Positions 1 through 8,044 of a stretch of DNA of 64,000 nt are shown here, piece by piece. Positions within the stretch are counted from its first letter, which is position 1; every line of letters starts with the position of its first letter. The stretch comes from Pseudomonadota bacterium (GTDB taxonomy: Bacteria > Desulfobacterota > Desulfovibrionia > Desulfovibrionales > Desulfovibrionaceae), in contig JAHIUW010000041.1 of the NCBI GenBank assembly GCA_018816865.1, positions 1 through 64,000 on the forward strand. The letters are read 5' to 3'. The translations under genes were made by a program, and so were the position numbers. Under the pieces are notes generated by a model that had not been told where the DNA came from, did not search any database, and was given only the letters and a program-made list of their open reading frames with translations.

Positions 1-60
1 AAAAGTCGGTTCTCAGAGCTTGCGAAGCGACAATGGTCCTTCAGTTGAAAATTTTCAGGT
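1..60. repeat. possible tail of a truncated copy of the nested-palindrome element
   Basis: Bases 23-33 (CGAAGCGACAA) are identical to 44421-44431, the conserved tail of the repeat copy near 44.4 kb, and are followed by an arm-like stretch containing TTTTCAGG, which resembles the arm of the copy near 49.5 kb. The rest of the copy would lie before the window start. The match is short, so this is only suggestive. Confidence 0.3.
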
Positions 61-103
61 CGAAAGTCGCCTGGATTTTCGAAAAATATGGTTGAAATTT
101 CGA

Positions 104-118
104 GCCAACAACGTTGGC
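104..118. promoter_or_regulatory. inverted repeat upstream of the two-component operon
   Basis: GCCAAC-AAC-GTTGGC is a perfect 6-bp inverted repeat 121 bases before the response-regulator start. It could be an operator or a short hairpin in the leader. It does not resemble the E. coli CpxR box. No confident promoter was identified here. Confidence 0.3.
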
Positions 119-239
119 AACACTTATTCACGGATTCAGGTGATTCCCTTAATAAAACTTAAGGGGAAATAGCGCCTTCCAGCGTTTCACAAAGCAGGAG
201 GATATGAGTAAAGAAGGAGGCAACGGGGAGGGGTGCACC

Positions 240-962
240 ATGAGGGACAAAATGGAACGAATCCTGGTCATCGACGATGATATGGAACTGTGCACTCTGC
301 TTACGGAGTATCTGACCCCTGAGGGGTTCGCCATCACCACCGAGAACGACGGCGAGAAGGGACTGGCCGCAGCAAAGAGAGGCCAGCATGATTTGATAAT
401 TCTGGATGTCATGCTGCCCGGGATGAACGGCTTTGACGTCCTGCACAGCCTGCGCGAGGCGTCATCCGTCCCGGTGATCATGCTTACGGCTCGCGGAGAG
501 GATGTGGACCGCGTGGTTGGCCTGGAAATGGGTGCGGACGACTACCTGCCCAAGCCCTTTTTGCCCAGGGAGCTTGTGGCGCGTATCCGGGCCATCCTGC
601 GTCGCGCCCGACGCGAAGGCCCCGTTGCAGGGACCCAAAGGACCTTGCGCGTCGGCGATGTGGAAATCGACACCGGGGCCCGCATGGCCATGGTCGGCGG
701 CAAATCCACGCGCCTAACGGATGCCGAATTCGTGATTCTGGAGAAACTGCTGGCCGAAGCCGGGGGCGTGGTCTCCCGCGAGCAACTCAGCCTGGCGGCC
801 CTGGGACGCGAGGCTGGTCCCGAAGACCGTAGCCTGGATGTCCATATCAGCAATCTGCGCCGCAAACTCGGCAAGGCCTGCAATGGAGTTCCACGCATCA
901 AGGCCGTACGGGGTTCAGGCTATCTGTACACCCTGCCCCTCAACTCCGAAGTCCACCAATAG
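240..962 (+). CDS. OmpR/PhoB-family response regulator, CpxR-like
   Basis: A 240-residue DNA-binding response regulator and likely partner of the histidine kinase 11 bases downstream. The receiver domain (about residues 6-118) has the acidic pocket IDDD, the phosphorylatable Asp56 in LDVMLPG and Lys105 in the KPF motif. A winged-helix OmpR effector domain (about 140-232) ends with the typical RGSGYLY. The start at 240 is preferred because GGGAGGGG lies 6-7 bases upstream. An ATG at 204 has AGGAGG only 2 bases away and would add 12 residues unlike the family. Domain architecture and pairing with a CpxA-like kinase suggest envelope-stress or metal sensing; the actual signal is not visible. Confidence 0.9.
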   Translation: MRDKMERILVIDDDMELCTLLTEYLTPEGFAITTENDGEKGLAAAKRGQHDLIILDVMLPGMNGFDVLHSLREASSVPVIMLTARGEDVDRVVGLEMGADDYLPKPFLPRELVARIRAILRRARREGPVAGTQRTLRVGDVEIDTGARMAMVGGKSTRLTDAEFVILEKLLAEAGGVVSREQLSLAALGREAGPEDRSLDVHISNLRRKLGKACNGVPRIKAVRGSGYLYTLPLNSEVHQ

Positions 963-973
963 AGGACAAGCCC

Positions 974-2410
974 TTGTTCCGCAGTCTCTACGGCAAGATT
1001 TTTCTCTGGTTCTTCCTGACTGTGGTCCTAGGATTCGTGGCGACGATCCTGGCGGCCTACCTCTTCAACCTGCCCGGTGGGCCTCAGGATATCGGCCCCA
1101 TTGCCAGATTGAATGACATAACAGCCCACGGCATGGCCCGTGCTTACGAGAAAGACGGACGACAAGGTCTTCTTGACTATCTCGAATCATTTGAGGACGA
1201 TACACACTGCAACGCACGGCTCTTCGACGCCCAGGGCAACGAACTTTCCGGCCTTGCGGTGTCTCCCAAGATCCAAAAGGCCATGCAGGCCCATCTGACC
1301 GCGCCCAGGCCCGAACTTCCCAAGCGGGATTTCAAGGCCCGGCCTGCCTGGGACCGCCCTCCCGGGCCGCCACCAGGGATGGATCGCATGAGTCATGCCC
1401 AGACGACTCAATCCCAGCGTTTCATGTCCCCACGGGGTCACCTCTATCTGGCCGTCATCCAGTTCCCCAGTCCATGGCATTTCATTAAAATGCAATTCGG
1501 CCACAGACCTCCCATACGACTGGCTGTCTTCCTGCTGGCAGGCTTCTTCCTGTCCTATCTGCTGGCCCGCTATCTGACCAAGCCGGTACGCAAATTACAA
1601 CAGGCCGCACGCAAGCTGGGGCATGGCGACCTCTCGGCCCGCGTGGCCGAAGACAAACACATGAACTATCGCGAGTTCAAGGAATTGGGGCACGAATTCA
1701 ACCGCATGGCAGAACGGGTCGAAAAACTGGTGCGCTCCCAGCAGCAGCTCATCCGCGACATTTCCCACGAGCTGCGCTCCCCGTTGACCCGGATGAAACT
1801 CTCCCTGGAACTGGCCCGCAAACGGGCGGACCCCATCTGCCAGGCCGAACTGGACCGCATCGAGAGGGATGCCGCACGCCTGGAGGAGCTGGTGGGCCAG
1901 TCCCTGGCCTTTGCCCAAATGGACAAGCTGGAAGACGACCTGGAACTGGAGAGAATCAATCTGGGCTCCATGCTTGTGTCCGTGGCCAGCGACGTCGACC
2001 TGGAAGCCCAGGTCAAAAACGTGACCTTAGCCATGAACGTCAAGACCGTGGTCATGTTGGATGCCAACAGGGAGTTGCTGCGCCGGATTCTGGAGAACAT
2101 CCTGCGCAACGCCGTACGCCACTGCCCGCCCGGCAAGAGCGTCGAGGCAGTTCTCTCTACGGACGAAGCAGTCACTCAGGCCGTCATCACGATCAGGGAC
2201 CATGGAGCGGGGGTTCCCGAAGAGCATCTCTCGGAACTTTTCAAACCGTTTTTCCGTTCCGAGGCTTCCCGGGACAGGGGAACGGGCGGCACAGGGCTTG
2301 GCCTTGCCATCGCCTGGCGTGCGGTCACAATGCATGGCGGAGTTATTTCAGTTGCCAATGCCGAGGACGGCGGTCTGGTGGTGGAGGTCAGACTTCCGCT
2401 GCCTGCCTGA
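974..2410 (+). CDS. sensor histidine kinase, CpxA-like
   Basis: A 478-residue membrane histidine kinase. TM1 is at about 9-31, followed by a periplasmic sensor of about 150 residues, TM2 at about 182-201, HAMP (about 200-253), a HisKA domain with phospho-acceptor His265 in ISHELRSPL, and HATPase_c with the N box (RNAVRH) and GTGLGLAI-type G box. The start is TTG at 974, preceded by AGAGGA. The periplasmic part carries a Pro/Met/His-rich stretch (about 125-141, RPPGPPPGMDRMSH) that could bind a metal; this is inference. It follows the response regulator directly, so the two form one operon. Confidence 0.9.
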   Translation: MFRSLYGKIFLWFFLTVVLGFVATILAAYLFNLPGGPQDIGPIARLNDITAHGMARAYEKDGRQGLLDYLESFEDDTHCNARLFDAQGNELSGLAVSPKIQKAMQAHLTAPRPELPKRDFKARPAWDRPPGPPPGMDRMSHAQTTQSQRFMSPRGHLYLAVIQFPSPWHFIKMQFGHRPPIRLAVFLLAGFFLSYLLARYLTKPVRKLQQAARKLGHGDLSARVAEDKHMNYREFKELGHEFNRMAERVEKLVRSQQQLIRDISHELRSPLTRMKLSLELARKRADPICQAELDRIERDAARLEELVGQSLAFAQMDKLEDDLELERINLGSMLVSVASDVDLEAQVKNVTLAMNVKTVVMLDANRELLRRILENILRNAVRHCPPGKSVEAVLSTDEAVTQAVITIRDHGAGVPEEHLSELFKPFFRSEASRDRGTGGTGLGLAIAWRAVTMHGGVISVANAEDGGLVVEVRLPLPA

Positions 2411-2674
2411 GGCACCGCCTTCGTCTTCCCCCTGCTCTGCCCCGAACCCCCGCGTACCCCGGTCTCGGAACACCCTGTTTACTCAAGAGCCACGGCAAGG
2501 CCACAAGCCGCGGTTCGGTGCGACCAGGGCTCCCTGCCACCGCAAAAACCCCTCACCTTCTCCCCTTCCCGCCAAGGGGCACGGCCGCTTAACATTCGCA
2601 CTTGGCCAAGCAGTCGATTTTCTGACGATGGACTTTCCGCTCATGCCTGCCATGGATTCGAGACCCGTATGCCC
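2411..2674. other. intergenic stretch without a recognisable gene
   Basis: This is the space between the convergent kinase and HxlR genes. It is C-rich with no convincing ribosome-binding site plus open frame and no repeat. The kinase has no obvious U-tract terminator of its own here. Confidence 0.6.
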
Positions 2675-2707
2675 AAAAAAATAGGCCGTGATCCTGCAAT
2701 CACGGCC
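2675..2707 (-). terminator. Rho-independent terminator of the hxlR gene
   Basis: Arms GGCCGTGAT (2684-2692) and ATCACGGCC (2699-2707) form a strong hairpin. On the minus strand it is followed by a run of T (A-run 2675-2681). A very similar stem terminates the secG/tRNA-Leu unit near 15.7 kb. Confidence 0.85.
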
Positions 2708-2733
2708 CGTTTCATCGCTTGTGGCAAACGCCC

Positions 2734-3192
2734 TCAGGAATCAAAGCAAATGGTTTCTTCCCCAATCCCTTTGGTCGGTGCCGGGTCTTCATACCCCTGC
2801 TCCGGCGGAAACTGCCCAACGCCGCCAAGGTGCCGCTCAAAGTCCACCCCCCAGGAGCGCATCTCCATCAGGATCGGCAGCAGACTGCGCCCCAGGTCGG
2901 TCAGGGAATATTCCACGCGTGGCGGCACCTCGCGATAGACCTCGCGGTGCACCATGCCGTCGGCCTCCAGTTCGCGCAGTTGGCGGGTGAGCATACGCTC
3001 GGTGATTTCAGCCATGCCTCGCCGCAATTCGCCAAAGCGCAAGACATCCCTGAGCCCCAGATGGTAGAGAATGATCGGCTTCCACTTGCCGCCGATGACG
3101 GACAGCGTCAGTTCGAAATAGCAGCGGTAGGAGCGCTCCCCCAATTGTTTTGTCTTGCAGGGGGTGATGGCATTCCCCGGTTCCCTGGTCAT
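2734..3192 (-). CDS. HxlR/MarR-like winged-helix transcriptional regulator
   Basis: A 152-residue HxlR-family regulator. The winged helix spans about 24-108, with the family hallmarks GGKWKPIILYHL, RFGELRR, ITERMLTRQLRELEADG and PRVEYSLTDLG. Cys12 and Cys24 precede and begin the domain; in redox or electrophile sensors of this family such as YodB or HypR an N-terminal Cys is the sensor, so a similar role is possible here. It is divergent from the flavoprotein gene at 3310, and a perfect inverted repeat lies between them. The simplest reading is that it represses itself and the flavoprotein under oxidant or electrophile stress; the regulatory logic is inferred. Confidence 0.9.
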   Translation of the reverse strand: MTREPGNAITPCKTKQLGERSYRCYFELTLSVIGGKWKPIILYHLGLRDVLRFGELRRGMAEITERMLTRQLRELEADGMVHREVYREVPPRVEYSLTDLGRSLLPILMEMRSWGVDFERHLGGVGQFPPEQGYEDPAPTKGIGEETICFDS

Positions 3193-3203
3193 GGCGCCCT
3201 CAT

Positions 3204-3244
3204 ACTATACAGGATGTAAGTACAGCACAAAAAAGTCTGTACTT
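3204..3244. promoter_or_regulatory. candidate HxlR operator with overlapping divergent promoter
   Basis: AAGTACAG (3218-3225) and CTGTACTT (3237-3244) form a perfect 8-bp inverted repeat with an 11-base A-rich spacer. A minus-strand -10 TATAGT lies at 3204-3209 (seen as ACTATA), so bound regulator would cover the hxlR promoter -35 area. It also lies just upstream of a weak plus-strand promoter (TTGTGC 3243-3248, 17-base spacer, CATACG). Confidence 0.65.
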
Positions 3245-3309
3245 GTGCGAGTTGCATGTGCGTGGCATACGCTGAGGGAAAGCGAAACGTCAACAGCAAG
3301 GAGACACAG

Positions 3310-3933
3310 ATGTACGCAGTGGCATTCAACGGCAGCCCCCGAAAAGGCGGCAACACCCAGCAGTTGCTGGAAGCGACCCTGGCCCCGCTCGCCAAGGCTG
3401 GCTGGGAAACCGAACTGGTCCAGGTGGGCGGCAAGAGCATCAGAGGCTGCACAGCCTGTTTCAAGTGCTTGGAGAAAAAAGACGGGCGCTGCTCGATCAA
3501 GAAAGACATCGTCAACGACTGCATCGAAAAGATGGCCAGGGCCGATGCCATCATTATCGGTTCGCCCACCTACTTCGCCGCAGTGGCCTCGGACATCAAG
3601 GCCCTCATCGACCGCTCCGGATTTGTGGCCCATGTAAACGGCGGCATGTTTGCGGGCAAGGTCGGGGCGGCTGTGGTGGCTGTGCGCCGCGGCGGAGCCA
3701 CCCATGTCTTTGACACCATCAACCACATGTTCCAGATGTCGCGCATGGTTCTGCCCGGTTCCACTTACTGGAACATGGGTTATGGACTGAACAAGGGGGA
3801 TGTGGCCCAGGACACAGAGGGGCTGGCCAATATGCACAACCTGGGCGAGATGATCGGCTGGGTGGCTGGTGCCTTGGCCCCGGTGATGGGCAAGCTGCCC
3901 CAGCCCGGAGGGGCTGCACGCGAGGAAGGCTAG
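3310..3933 (+). CDS. iron-sulfur flavoprotein / NADPH-dependent FMN reductase family
   Basis: A 207-residue flavodoxin-fold protein. The FMN phosphate loop is GSPRKGGNT (residues 8-16). Cys47, Cys50, Cys53 and Cys61 make the compact C-x2-C-x2-C-x7-C pattern that binds a 4Fe-4S cluster in iron-sulfur flavoproteins of anaerobes. GSPTYFAAVASDIKALIDR is the usual second flavin segment. The start at 3310 has AAGGAG 6 bases upstream. It is the divergent partner of the HxlR regulator and probably its target. A role in reducing quinones, oxygen species or other electrophiles is inferred from family and context. Confidence 0.85.
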   Translation: MYAVAFNGSPRKGGNTQQLLEATLAPLAKAGWETELVQVGGKSIRGCTACFKCLEKKDGRCSIKKDIVNDCIEKMARADAIIIGSPTYFAAVASDIKALIDRSGFVAHVNGGMFAGKVGAAVVAVRRGGATHVFDTINHMFQMSRMVLPGSTYWNMGYGLNKGDVAQDTEGLANMHNLGEMIGWVAGALAPVMGKLPQPGGAAREEG

Positions 3934-4063
3934 GCAGGGGCGCGCGCCCCGGGCTTGGCAGTCGAAGCTCCTTTCCCTAACCAACAATTCTGGGGCGACT
4001 TGTCAGCCTCGTTGCTCAGAGGCCTAACCCCCAACTCCCCGACCAGCAACACAGTTCGCCCAC

Positions 4064-4100
4064 AAACAGGGCTGCATCGAGTCGCTGCAGCCCTGTTTTT
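4064..4100 (+). terminator. Rho-independent terminator of the flavoprotein gene
   Basis: Arms AAACAGGGCTGCA (4064-4076) and TGCAGCCCTGTTT (4086-4098) form a 13-bp stem followed by T5. The intervening 3934-4063 contains only a GC palindrome (GGGGCGCGCGCCCC) and no gene. Confidence 0.9.
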
Positions 4101-4201
4101 ATTGAAGACCTCTGAAAAATGAGCCTGAGGCCTTTCGGGTCGAGACTTGAGGGTTCAAAAGGTCGAATGACATCCCTGGACGGCCCTTTCCGCCGAGCCT
4201 G

Positions 4202-4230
4202 TTGCTTGTTCTCCCTTCCAGGGGCATAAT
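4202..4230 (+). promoter_or_regulatory. sigma-70-type promoter of the GNAT-deacetylase gene
   Basis: TTGCTT (4202-4207), a 17-base spacer and CATAAT (4225-4230), about 52 bases before the coding start. The region 4101-4201 holds no gene. Confidence 0.55.
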
Positions 4231-4282
4231 TGATTTTTAACACATCTTGCCAAGCATCAACTCCAAACAGGATCGCCACGAC

Positions 4283-6037
4283 ATGTTCAAAATCAGACCG
4301 ATATACGACACCAGGCTACCCATCGACCGCGCGGCAGTGGTCAAGGTGCAGGAACTGATGCGCGAACGGTTTCCGCTGCTGTCCGACCACGAGGTCGATC
4401 AACTGCCCGATCTGATCGCCAATCCTTTCATCAAGCACTACCGCTCCATCCTCTTCGTGGCGGAGAACGGTCGCGGCGAACTGCGCGGCTTCGCCCTGCT
4501 TTGTCATTTCCCGGACTTAAGCTTCTGCGTGCTCGATTTCATCTCCGTGAGTCAACTGCACGGCGGTGGCGGCATCGGCTCGGTCCTCTATGAAAGAATC
4601 CGCGAAGAGGCCCTGGCTCTGGGCGACACGGCCCTGTTCTTCGAGTGTCTGCCCGATGAGAAGGAGCTTTGCGCCTCGCCGGATATCCTCAAAGAGAACA
4701 AGGCACGGCTCAAGTTTTACGAACGCTACGGAGCGCGGCCCATCATCGGCACGGCCTATGAGACGCCGCTTACCCCCGGCGACGACTGCCCTCCGTATCT
4801 GGTGGTGGACCCGCTGGGCAGGAGCCTGAAGCTGACCCGCACACGCATCCGGGCCATCGTGCGCGCCTTCCTGACCCGCAAGTACGCCGGCGTCTGCCCG
4901 CCGGAATACACGGACATGGTCGTCAAGTCCTTCACCAAGGGTGAACTGGAACTCCGCCCGCCGCGCTATGTACCCCAGACCGAGGTGGAGAGTCAGCCCA
5001 TCTCACGCCTGAGCCCGGACAAACGCATCGCCCTGATCACCAATGACAGGCACGACATCCACCACGTCCGCGAGCGGGGGTATGTAGAGGCCCCCGTGCG
5101 CATCTCCAAGATCACCAAAGAACTGGAGAAGAGCGGCCTTTTCGAGAGTATCCCCATCCGACACTATCCCGAGTCCTTCATCACCGCCGTGCATGACGCC
5201 GATTACGTGGGCTATTTCAAGCGGGTCTGCGCCGGGCTGCCCGAGAATAAATCCATCTATCCCTACGTCTTCCCCATCCGCAACGCCTCGCGCCCACCCC
5301 GAGAGCTGCCCGTTCGCGCCGGCTATTATTGCATGGACACCTTCACCCCACTCAATGCCAATGCCTGGAAGGCGGCCAAGCGCGCCGTGGACTGCGGACT
5401 CACGGCGGCAGACACCCTCCTCTCCGGAAGCAGACTGGCCTACGCCCTGGTCCGTCCGCCCGGCCATCACGCCGAGCGCAAGGCCTTCGGCGGCTTCTGC
5501 TACTTCAACACCGCAGCCATCGCCGCGCACCACCTGTCGTCTCTCGGGCCCATCGCCGTGCTGGACATCGACTACCATCACGGCAACGGCACCCAGAACA
5601 TTTTCTACAAACGCGACGATGTGCTCACCGTCTCCATCCATGGGCATCCGCGGTTCGCCTACCCCTATTTCAGCGGCTTCACCGAGGAGACCGGTCGGGG
5701 CCCCGGCGAGGGCTTCAACAGGAATTTCCCTTTGCTGGAACGGGTGGATGGGGAGAAATATCACAACACACTGCGCCGTGCGTTGGCCCTGATCCGCGAC
5801 TTCAACCCCACGCTGCTGGTGATCTCCCTGGGCCTTGACCCGGCCAAGGGCGACCCAACAGGGACCTGGAGCCTGCAGGCAAAGGACTTTGCGACCAATG
5901 GCCTGCTCATCGGCGAACTGGGGCTGCGCACGCTGGTGGTGCAGGAAGGCGGCTACCTGATCCGATCCCTTGGCGTCAACGCCCGCAGTTTCTTCCAGGG
6001 ACTCCACGAAGGGGCAATCAAGGCCATCCGCCGCTAA
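4283..6037 (+). CDS. fusion of GNAT acetyltransferase and HDAC-family (acetylpolyamine amidohydrolase-like) deacetylase
   Basis: A 584-residue two-domain protein. Residues 1 to about 170 form a GNAT domain with the acetyl-CoA loop GGGGIGSVLYERI. Residues about 255-575 form an arginase/deacetylase-fold HDAC domain with RPPGHHAE (active-site His pair), DIDYHHGNGT (metal Asp and His), and YPYFSGFTEETG..GEGFNRNFP, which resembles bacterial acetylpolyamine amidohydrolases more than eukaryotic HDAC1. Both domains look intact, so one polypeptide would both add and remove acetyl groups, perhaps on polyamines or protein lysines; the substrate is unknown. The ATG at 4283 is preferred over an upstream TTG at 4247. 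The gene stands alone with its own promoter. Confidence 0.85.
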   Translation: MFKIRPIYDTRLPIDRAAVVKVQELMRERFPLLSDHEVDQLPDLIANPFIKHYRSILFVAENGRGELRGFALLCHFPDLSFCVLDFISVSQLHGGGGIGSVLYERIREEALALGDTALFFECLPDEKELCASPDILKENKARLKFYERYGARPIIGTAYETPLTPGDDCPPYLVVDPLGRSLKLTRTRIRAIVRAFLTRKYAGVCPPEYTDMVVKSFTKGELELRPPRYVPQTEVESQPISRLSPDKRIALITNDRHDIHHVRERGYVEAPVRISKITKELEKSGLFESIPIRHYPESFITAVHDADYVGYFKRVCAGLPENKSIYPYVFPIRNASRPPRELPVRAGYYCMDTFTPLNANAWKAAKRAVDCGLTAADTLLSGSRLAYALVRPPGHHAERKAFGGFCYFNTAAIAAHHLSSLGPIAVLDIDYHHGNGTQNIFYKRDDVLTVSIHGHPRFAYPYFSGFTEETGRGPGEGFNRNFPLLERVDGEKYHNTLRRALALIRDFNPTLLVISLGLDPAKGDPTGTWSLQAKDFATNGLLIGELGLRTLVVQEGGYLIRSLGVNARSFFQGLHEGAIKAIRR

Positions 6038-6073
6038 AGACTTGATCAACGCCCAGCAAGCGTCCTTTGACGC

Positions 6074-6106
6074 AAAAACCCAGGGGCCGCCTTAATGGGC
6101 GGCCCC
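6074..6106 (-). terminator. terminator hairpin between convergent genes
   Basis: GGGGCCGCC (6083-6091) pairs with GGCGGCCCC (6098-6106). On the minus strand it is followed after GGG by T5, so it would end transcripts of the mscS-like gene, leaving a 3' UTR of about 190 bases. It may also weakly stop the deacetylase mRNA. The rest of 6038-6265 shows no gene. Confidence 0.7.
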
Positions 6107-6265
6107 AAACTGTTTGCATCCCTTGCCTACGTATCGCCTGCGCAGCCTTCGAACATCGCGCGCGGAGACTGCCCCAGATTGAGGAGGCCACGGTCGAATT
6201 GCCGAGGGTAATTTGTCCTCTGCCGGACCGCCGCGCCCGAAGTATTGGACAGGACCGTTGGTTGC

Positions 6266-7327
6266 TCAGGCCTTCCCCGAATTCTTGGAGTCCTTCTCGG
6301 GCTCCTGCCGCAGCAATAACCTTGTTTGGGGCAACCCTTCGGGGTGCTCCCGTTGCAGGTACTCCAGAAGTCGTTCACGCACCAGACAACGCAGATCCCA
6401 ACACTTGGACGCATCCTGGGCGCTGACCAGGGCCCGCAGGATCATGCCTTTGTCCCCGGCTTCCGTGACCTGTAGTCCACAAGTCTTGCCATCCCAAAGG
6501 CCTGCGGCCTGTCCGCGACAGATGGCTTCGAGTTCCTTTCGGACCTCCTCGACGGGCACGGTGTAATCCACGGTCAGAAAGACGGTGCCGAGAATCTCGG
6601 CACTAGTCCTTGTCCAGTTCTGGAAAGGCTGTTCCAGAAAATGGCTCACGGGAACAACCAGCCTTCGCAGGTCCCAGATCCTGACAACCACGTAAGACAG
6701 TGTGATTTCCTCGATGCGTCCCCACTCCCCTTCGACGATGACCACGTCATCCAGTCGGATGGGCTGGGTAATCGCCAACTGGATTCCGGCAATGAAGGCC
6801 CCGATGGTCTTCTGGGCCGACAGCCCGAGAATCAGGCCCGCAATCCCCGCGGAGGCGAAAAGCCCCTTGCCCAGGGATTCAAGACGCTCAAAGGTCATGA
6901 AGATGCCCGAGACCGCCAACAGCACGGCCACAACCAGGACCACACGCTGGAAGATCCGAAACTGGGTATGCACCTGCCTGGCACGCAGGTTGTCCTCGGC
7001 CGCGATATCGAATCGCGTCAGGAGATAATCCTTGAGGACAAACGTCAGCCGGTACAACAGCAGACCACAGGTCGCGATGGTCAGGATGGCAATGAAATGA
7101 GCGATGGCATCTGCGGTGGAGCCGGATTCGAGCCCGAATCCCAGGACGTACTGCAGAGCAAGCAGGCCTGCGAGAAACAGCAGGGACAGACCGCAATGCC
7201 TGCGGAACGAATCAAAAATCATCGCCCCGCCCTGCCTGCGCAGCCAACGGCGAAGGACGGGGAACAACAGTATTCCCATCAGGGCCACGGCCCCCAGCGC
7301 CATCCATCTGGCCTGCCAGCTTTCCAT
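6266..7327 (-). CDS. MscS-family mechanosensitive ion channel
   Basis: A 353-residue small-conductance mechanosensitive channel protein. Hydrophobic segments lie at about 8-26, 45-67, 76-98 and 127-148. The pore helix region LFASAGIAGLILGLSAQKTIGAFIAG is followed by the MscS beta-domain motif ITQPIRLDDVVIVEGEWGRIEEITLSYVVVRIWDLRRLVVPVSHF. It would release solutes on hypo-osmotic shock. The gene follows a universal stress protein gene on the same strand (13-base gap), suggesting joint expression. The C terminus is charged and probably cytoplasmic. Confidence 0.92.
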   Translation of the reverse strand: MESWQARWMALGAVALMGILLFPVLRRWLRRQGGAMIFDSFRRHCGLSLLFLAGLLALQYVLGFGLESGSTADAIAHFIAILTIATCGLLLYRLTFVLKDYLLTRFDIAAEDNLRARQVHTQFRIFQRVVLVVAVLLAVSGIFMTFERLESLGKGLFASAGIAGLILGLSAQKTIGAFIAGIQLAITQPIRLDDVVIVEGEWGRIEEITLSYVVVRIWDLRRLVVPVSHFLEQPFQNWTRTSAEILGTVFLTVDYTVPVEEVRKELEAICRGQAAGLWDGKTCGLQVTEAGDKGMILRALVSAQDASKCWDLRCLVRERLLEYLQREHPEGLPQTRLLLRQEPEKDSKNSGKA

Positions 7328-7340
7328 GGACTCTCCTTGT

Positions 7341-7784
7341 CTAGGTCTTGGGTCGCACAGTGATCACCGGCACGGGGGAACTCTTGATCACCTGATCGGC
7401 CACCGAACCGAACAAGACTCTGTGAATACCCGTCTTGCCGTGGGTTCCCATGAGGATCAGGTCGCTCCCCTGCTGCACCGCCATCTCCACGATGGCTTCC
7501 GCCGGATATCCATAAACGACATGCCCGTCGGCTTCGATCTCCCGGCGGACTGTGGTCAGCAGTTTGCGCATCTTCTTTTCGGCACCAGCCGTGAGGTCCG
7601 CGATGATGTGCATCACGTCATCGTTCTCCACCCCGAACGGCAAATGGACGGCGAGGTCCGGAGCCACATACAGGAATTCGATCTCGGCTCCCAGCCCCCT
7701 GCCAAATTCCAGGGCATAGTCGATGAGCTGCTCATGAATATCGGAAAAATCCACAGGGCACAGAATCTTCTTCAGGATAGGCAC
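7341..7784 (-). CDS. universal stress protein (UspA family)
   Basis: A 147-residue Usp-fold protein beginning with the first strand KKILCPVDFSD and carrying the ATP-binding signature GTHGKTG-x9-GSVADQVIKSSPVPV. I place the start at GTG 7784 because AGGAGA (7795-7800) lies 10 bases upstream and 147 residues is the usual Usp length. An in-frame start at 7838 would add 18 residues (PSPAAAPGTNSQGEDEQ) with no family counterpart. It is co-oriented with the MscS gene. The substrate or partner is not evident. Confidence 0.85.
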   Translation of the reverse strand: MPILKKILCPVDFSDIHEQLIDYALEFGRGLGAEIEFLYVAPDLAVHLPFGVENDDVMHIIADLTAGAEKKMRKLLTTVRREIEADGHVVYGYPAEAIVEMAVQQGSDLILMGTHGKTGIHRVLFGSVADQVIKSSPVPVITVRPKT

Positions 7785-8044
7785 CTGTTCATCTTCTCCT
7801 TGGCTGTTTGTCCCCGGAGCAGCCGCAGGAGACGGCATTACGCGGGGCGGCAGGTCATGATTCCCTTACAGTATCAACACATTCCCAAGGAGAGCGCAAT
7901 CAGTTCCCGGAAAATCCAGTCCTGCACAGAAACAACTTCGCAGCGCCCCGACGATGAGGCACATTCGTCGGAGTCGAGCCACGGGACCTTGGCCCTTGGT
8001 TCAGCAAGGGAAGCGGCTTCTGCAGCGAAAAGCCCCTGCCCCTG

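Noticed and set aside
3936-3950. GGGGCGCGCGCCCC palindrome after the flavoprotein gene as an operator
   Set aside because: A short GC palindrome between stop and terminator; no regulatory partner, most likely chance in GC-rich DNA.
5003-6049. 348-codon minus-strand frame over the deacetylase domain
   Set aside because: No Shine-Dalgarno, no family features, fully antisense to a well-supported gene.
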